Assembly: GCA_008694505.1 (NCBI GenBank)
Contig: VZDJ01000116.1
Span: 18,837,716 to 18,901,715, forward strand
Length of the DNA: 64,000 bases
DNA from: Cyanoderma ruficeps
Taxonomy: Eukaryota; Chordata; Aves; Passeriformes; Timaliidae
Reading direction: 5' to 3'
A model generated the notes under the pieces. It was not told the origin of the DNA. It ran no database searches and saw nothing but the letters and a program-made list of their open reading frames with translations. Below, piece after piece: positions 63,201-64,000 of this stretch (positions within the stretch are counted from its first letter, which is position 1; every line of letters starts with the position of its first letter). Position numbers and translations under genes: made by a program.

Positions 63201-63647
63201 CTTTAAAGGGACACCTGAAATTAAGACTGACAAGGGACCTTATATAAAATTGAAATGAAGACAATAACTGTAGATCTTCAGCAGCTTTGAAAATAAAGCT
63301 CCATTTCATATAACTAAAAACAGGCACAAAAGTAAGTCCAATGTTAGTGAATATTTAAAGAAAATAGTAACTTTGTTGAAACTACAAAACTAGTTTCTGG
63401 AAGTTCGTAAAATGTAAGGCATTTTAAAAATTAAATGTAAATAGCTTGAAAATCTGACACTAGGCTTATTGCCCTAGAAAATGTTAGTATATATTTCAAT
63501 TTTTACCTGTTATGATTGCTGAAGACAGATGAAAAATTTCCAGTCTTGCTTGTTGGACCTTTGCTACATTAAGAAGTACCATCACTTCAACTAAGTCATT
63601 CTTTAAGTCAGAAAGTACAGAAACATGGAGCACTTCATCTGCCAGGA
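42063..63647 (-). CDS. CFAP43: Cilia- and flagella-associated protein 43, C-terminal two thirds (26 exons)
   Basis: CFAP43 (WDR96) works with CFAP44 in the axonemal tether near inner-arm dynein f/I1; human loss causes sperm flagellum defects. Twenty-six minus-strand exons from 63507-63647 to 42063-42220 splice in phase into about 1,119 codons ending TAA (42063-42065). I recall human CFAP43 as about 1,665 residues, and the first exon here would fall near human residue 545, so the lengths agree. The first four exons carry the last WD-type strands (for example [17 protein letters not shown]). From the sixth exon on the protein is almost wholly charged and helical, with long coiled coils. Family-diagnostic stretches include [34 protein letters not shown] and [19 protein letters not shown]. 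The N-terminal WD40 region is right of the window. Introns hold a CR1, an LTR fragment and small duplications. Confidence 0.96.
42878..43031 (-). CDS. CFAP43: CFAP43 exon, window number 25
   Basis: Acceptor AAATGGACAG with a short pyrimidine tract further upstream; donor GTGAGTCC. 154 nt reading [37 protein letters not shown] and ERMHIFKAA. Basic coiled coil; human has VEERHIFDSI at the matching place. Leaves phase 1. Confidence 0.92.
43062..43100. repeat. AT-rich short direct repeat
   Basis: ataaagcaaatatat occurs at 43062-43076 and again at 43086-43100, joined by ATAT sequence. It lies just upstream of the acceptor of CFAP43 exon 25. Confidence 0.85.
43201..43248. repeat. 24-bp tandem duplication
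   Basis: Two copies beginning gtagcacattgtaa and ending tttacttt, with one difference (g/a). In a CFAP43 intron, 170 bp upstream of exon 25. Confidence 0.95.
43997..44054. repeat. 29-bp tandem duplication
   Basis: Copies at 43997-44025 and 44026-44054, each starting agaatgctatatcaatt and continuing cacttatt, with two or three differences. In a CFAP43 intron. Confidence 0.9.
44138..44218 (-). CDS. CFAP43: CFAP43 exon, window number 24
   Basis: Acceptor TTATTTCTTCAG; donor GTAAATCC. 27 codons, [19 protein letters not shown] and QSLGVMDK. Coiled-coil segment with modest similarity to the human region; phase 0 both sides. Confidence 0.88.
46188..46352 (-). CDS. CFAP43: CFAP43 exon, window number 23
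   Basis: Acceptor CTCTTTTTAG; donor GTGAGTT. 55 codons, [38 protein letters not shown] and [12 protein letters not shown]; human KIASMVESKDFRKGIIQQE and WEHKKMQMEMEDLNNKARD. Holds a nine-A run (46334-46342 on the plus strand as T). Confidence 0.97.
47190..47346 (-). CDS. CFAP43: CFAP43 exon, window number 22
   Basis: Acceptor TGCCATCTTAG; donor GTAATTTAC. Contains [16 protein letters not shown] and [19 protein letters not shown]; human NLMVQFLMKQGQVEVD and IPDYTDALIIHRNVIEELN. Confidence 0.97.
47876..47988 (-). CDS. CFAP43: CFAP43 exon, window number 21
   Basis: Acceptor TTGCTTGCCTAG; donor GTAATTT. Reads [19 protein letters not shown] and [18 protein letters not shown]; human VKQKAATLLEMQAFLRKRL. 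Leaves phase 2, and the next exon completes a tryptophan codon. Confidence 0.94.
48760..48961 (-). CDS. CFAP43: CFAP43 exon, window number 20
   Basis: Acceptor TGTGTGCACTAG; donor GTATGTA. 202 nt with [38 protein letters not shown] and [14 protein letters not shown]; human [38 protein letters not shown] and FCLARRIKIENE. Confidence 0.97.
49332..49420 (-). CDS. CFAP43: CFAP43 exon, window number 19
   Basis: Acceptor CCACCCCCAG; donor GTAAGATC. Reads [19 protein letters not shown] and [10 protein letters not shown]; human SFKKEFSDVAGHLVDVLYK and LFKRRPR. Leaves phase 2, completed by the next exon. Confidence 0.93.
49716..49802 (-). CDS. CFAP43: CFAP43 exon, window number 18
   Basis: Acceptor TTTGCTACAG; donor GTGAGAC. 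29 codons, [19 protein letters not shown] and [10 protein letters not shown]. Weak sequence similarity to the human segment; supported by splice signals, phase 0 and position. Confidence 0.85.
50980..51087 (-). CDS. CFAP43: CFAP43 exon, window number 17
   Basis: Acceptor AATTTCACAG; donor GTAAGTT. 36 codons, [19 protein letters not shown] and a lysine-rich end; human EELKIINLVFSLLLDEELS with the same KKKK tract. Confidence 0.96.
51169..51288 (-). CDS. CFAP43: CFAP43 exon, window number 16
   Basis: Acceptor CTTCCCCAG; donor GTATTGC. 40 codons with [19 protein letters not shown] and [14 protein letters not shown]; human KLQASIQESTQSFDETLTK and ERKVKAEMVVNQ. Confidence 0.95.
51358..51381. repeat. 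Short AT dinucleotide repeat
   Basis: gatatatatatctatatatatg, an interrupted (AT)n microsatellite in a CFAP43 intron. Confidence 0.85.
51837..51962 (-). CDS. CFAP43: CFAP43 exon, window number 15
   Basis: Acceptor ATACTTCCAG; donor GTAAAT. 42 codons, [19 protein letters not shown] and [19 protein letters not shown]; human PQPPFM... and [19 protein letters not shown]. Confidence 0.95.
52741..52818 (-). CDS. CFAP43: CFAP43 exon, window number 14
   Basis: Acceptor GTTCTTCCCAG; donor GTGAGATG. 26 codons including [17 protein letters not shown] and ILKM; human [17 protein letters not shown] and ILRM. One of the most conserved segments of the family. Confidence 0.97.
53551..53640 (-). CDS. CFAP43: CFAP43 exon, window number 13
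   Basis: Acceptor TCTGCCTTCAG; donor GTAATT. 30 codons, [18 protein letters not shown] and [12 protein letters not shown]; human IHVEKYLTPEQRKKAEEQ and AKLEEQRRLAA. Confidence 0.94.
53830..54105 (+). mobile_element. Degraded endogenous-retroviral LTR fragment (bird ERVL-like)
   Basis: The plus strand has an AT/TC-rich U3/R-like tract, gttctaatctcaacccacga, gttttctcacttttaccctt, and an end close to gactggggttgaaccattac, which I associate with avian ERVL LTR 3' ends. No internal retroviral coding sequence is present, so it is a solo or truncated LTR. It sits antisense in the CFAP43 intron between exons 12 and 13. The left boundary is uncertain. Confidence 0.6.
54818..55024 (-). CDS. CFAP43: CFAP43 exon, window number 12
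   Basis: Acceptor GGTACTCCAG. 69 codons: [59 protein letters not shown]. Human [17 protein letters not shown]...[18 protein letters not shown]. The donor GTGTCTGC is weak outside the GT, but the junction to the next exon is exact by homology (human SE|IHVEKYL). Confidence 0.95.
55976..56161 (-). CDS. CFAP43: CFAP43 exon, window number 11
   Basis: Donor GTGATATC. 62 codons: a short acidic part ([18 protein letters not shown]), [15 protein letters not shown] and [17 protein letters not shown]; human has a much longer acidic run before [20 protein letters not shown]. Two in-phase acceptors six bases apart (CAG ending at 56168 or at 56162) could add or drop Ala-Gln. Confidence 0.94.
56310..56648 (+). 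mobile_element. CR1 LINE 3' fragment
   Basis: Sense-strand CR1 text: ggaaagaactggagttgttt, accctcaggaagaaggctt, gtggaagtgttggactagat, ccaaagggctcttctaacct, ending ctattctgtgc. It includes a run of nine G around 56459. Diverged and 5'-truncated, in the CFAP43 intron between exons 10 and 11; antisense to the gene. Confidence 0.85.
56737..56830. repeat. 47-bp tandem duplication
   Basis: Copies at 56737-56783 and 56784-56830, each starting taggaatgtaactagataaa, with one difference (a at 56778, g at 56825). It ends 13 bp from the preceding CFAP43 exon (56844) in the donor-side intron, leaving the splice donor itself intact. Confidence 0.95.
56844..56960 (-). CDS. CFAP43: CFAP43 exon, window number 10
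   Basis: Acceptor AATTTGAGCAG; donor GTACAG at 56838-56843. 39 codons, [19 protein letters not shown] and [13 protein letters not shown]; human AFHIALEVMNYPLKKRTPE and ELRTLSRV. Confidence 0.95.
57630..57734 (-). CDS. CFAP43: CFAP43 exon, window number 9
   Basis: Acceptor GTCTTGAAAG; donor GTAACC. 35 codons, [19 protein letters not shown] then [16 protein letters not shown]; human DIEMENLAKRYLRDVIKKE and CWDSMAIKS. Confidence 0.94.
58170..58295 (-). CDS. CFAP43: CFAP43 exon, window number 8
   Basis: Acceptor AACAAACAG; donor GTATGG. 42 codons, [19 protein letters not shown], then [19 protein letters not shown] and VAR; human IQEMMRENESLPPMEKLEQ then EFNLDMEERERLIAEGEEE. Confidence 0.96.
58759..58836 (-). 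CDS. CFAP43: CFAP43 exon, window number 7
   Basis: Acceptor TTGTATGTCAG; donor GTGAGT. 26 codons, [19 protein letters not shown] and IKKLQET, collinear with human AMKEETQKYSEKRKELKSG and IKELRKTI. Confidence 0.92.
59558..59626 (-). CDS. CFAP43: CFAP43 exon, window number 6
   Basis: Acceptor TTTATCTACAG; donor GTACTTA. 23 codons, [19 protein letters not shown] then KTQK. The tryptophan and spacing resemble human SPQRSWIEEKVNE. Phase 0 both sides. Confidence 0.78.
60244..60394 (-). CDS. CFAP43: CFAP43 exon, window number 5
   Basis: Acceptor TGTTTACCAG; donor GTAAAG. Completes a split lysine codon and reads [18 protein letters not shown] followed by EWKFDPEST. Poorly conserved linker between the WD region and the coiled coils; supported mainly by splice sites, phase and position. 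Confidence 0.8.
61093..61223 (-). CDS. CFAP43: CFAP43 exon, window number 4 (last WD-type strands)
   Basis: Acceptor ACTCCTCTAG; donor GTATGTAT. Contains [19 protein letters not shown] and [14 protein letters not shown]; human has SHQGRGIQNMKMSLDGQHI and DDNTLVCLKWK. 131 nt, leaving phase 2. Confidence 0.96.
61693..61845 (-). CDS. CFAP43: CFAP43 exon, window number 3 (WD-type strands)
   Basis: Acceptor TGTTTGGCAG; donor GTAGGTGG. 51 codons with [17 protein letters not shown] and [14 protein letters not shown], against human SKQYGSGTIYLSSHGLW and KCGILCIRDMFSME. Confidence 0.95.
62578..62747 (-). CDS. CFAP43: CFAP43 exon, window number 2
   Basis: Acceptor ATCTTTTAG; donor GTAATTC. Begins [12 protein letters not shown] and ends [15 protein letters not shown]...CKYHLFEE; human has HTLSSAVLGFTGSKIFGF. 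170 nt, entering phase 1 and leaving phase 0. Confidence 0.9.
63507..63647 (-). CDS. CFAP43: CFAP43 exon, window number 1
   Basis: Acceptor CTGCTTCAG; donor GTAAAAAT. Contains [12 protein letters not shown] and NDLVEVMVL, parallel to human DILQISTVSV and SDVVEVLVL. Phase 1 in and out; the upstream exons are right of the window or unrecognised in the last 350 bases. Confidence 0.85.
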
Positions 63648-64000
63648 CTGAAGCAGGCAGGGAACATTAATGGAAACTCTTACTGCAGCACAGTAACATT
63701 GTTTTCACTAAAATATCCTGTGACACAAAATGAGATTCCTGTTGGGAACACAGCTCAGGAGCGCTGCATGCACTCAACTCCCCTTGAGGCACCGGGTCCT
63801 GGGAATCCCTAGGCATCAGCACATTTTTTTTACATTAAATAGTCAAATCTGAATTTGCCTCCAGCTTGAATTGTAACAATCTTGAGGCTGTGTGCTGATA
63901 AATGCCAGATAAAGCACAGAAAAACCCTCCTCTAACAAACCCCCCACACAATGAGAATATGATCAGGGAAATTACGAAAGTTATTTAAGGAGACATAATT

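Noticed and set aside
1..64000. Bacterial-type systems: CRISPR arrays, operons, phage or defence islands, transposase genes
   Set aside because: Split genes with GT-AG introns, CR1 repeats and polyadenylation signals mark vertebrate nuclear DNA. No array of spaced direct repeats and no prokaryotic coding layout was seen.
1..64000. tRNA, rRNA or small nucleolar RNA genes
   Set aside because: None recognised by eye on either strand; a tRNAscan/Infernal run would be needed to exclude small ncRNAs in introns.

Overview
This window is ordinary vertebrate nuclear DNA, almost certainly avian. Genes are interrupted by GT-AG introns, the interspersed repeats are CR1 LINE 3' fragments ending in the bird-type tail (gattctgtg and relatives), and one LTR fragment resembles bird ERVL-type LTR ends. 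Introns and gene spacing are compact. There is no bacterial or phage content. All coding calls rest on exon-by-exon reading of translation, splice sites and reading phase, compared with remembered vertebrate proteins; no database search was run.

Three genes are present in the order and orientation I recall for the human 10q25 block COL17A1 - SFR1 - CFAP43. (1) COL17A1 (collagen XVII, BP180) lies on the minus strand from 11.8 kb to the left edge. Thirteen coding exons are visible, the last cut by the edge. They encode about 340 residues of the N-terminal intracellular region; the transmembrane segment and collagen domains lie left of the window. (2) SFR1 lies on the plus strand. A CpG-island promoter sits at about 35.85-36.13 kb and coding exons at 37.8, 39.1 and 39.6 kb, giving a complete 224-residue reading if the exon-2 ATG is the start. 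(3) CFAP43 (formerly WDR96) lies on the minus strand from 63.6 kb to 42.06 kb. Twenty-six in-phase exons encode about 1,119 residues up to the natural stop: the end of the WD-repeat region followed by the long coiled-coil region. The N-terminal third lies right of the window.

Region by region: 1-11.84 kb is COL17A1 exons and introns, with a degenerate telomere-like array at 702-848 and a CR1 copy at 3.8-4.1 kb. From 11.84 to 35.4 kb there is no gene I can support; it holds one CR1 copy (24.66-25.0 kb) and must include the 5' non-coding exon and promoter of COL17A1, which I could not locate. From 35.4 to 39.83 kb there is a CR1 copy abutting the CpG island, then SFR1. SFR1 and CFAP43 converge, with 2.3 kb between stop codons. 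The rest is CFAP43, with an LTR fragment, a CR1 copy and several short tandem duplications in its introns.

The three gene products do not form a pathway. They are an epithelial hemidesmosome collagen, a RAD51 recombination cofactor and an axonemal protein, neighbours by conserved synteny. I found no convincing sign of an undescribed system. The most interesting points are the telomere-like array inside a COL17A1 intron, a five-codon upstream ORF overlapping the COL17A1 start, a family of duplicated COL17A1 exons, and a 47-bp tandem duplication 13 bp from a CFAP43 splice site.
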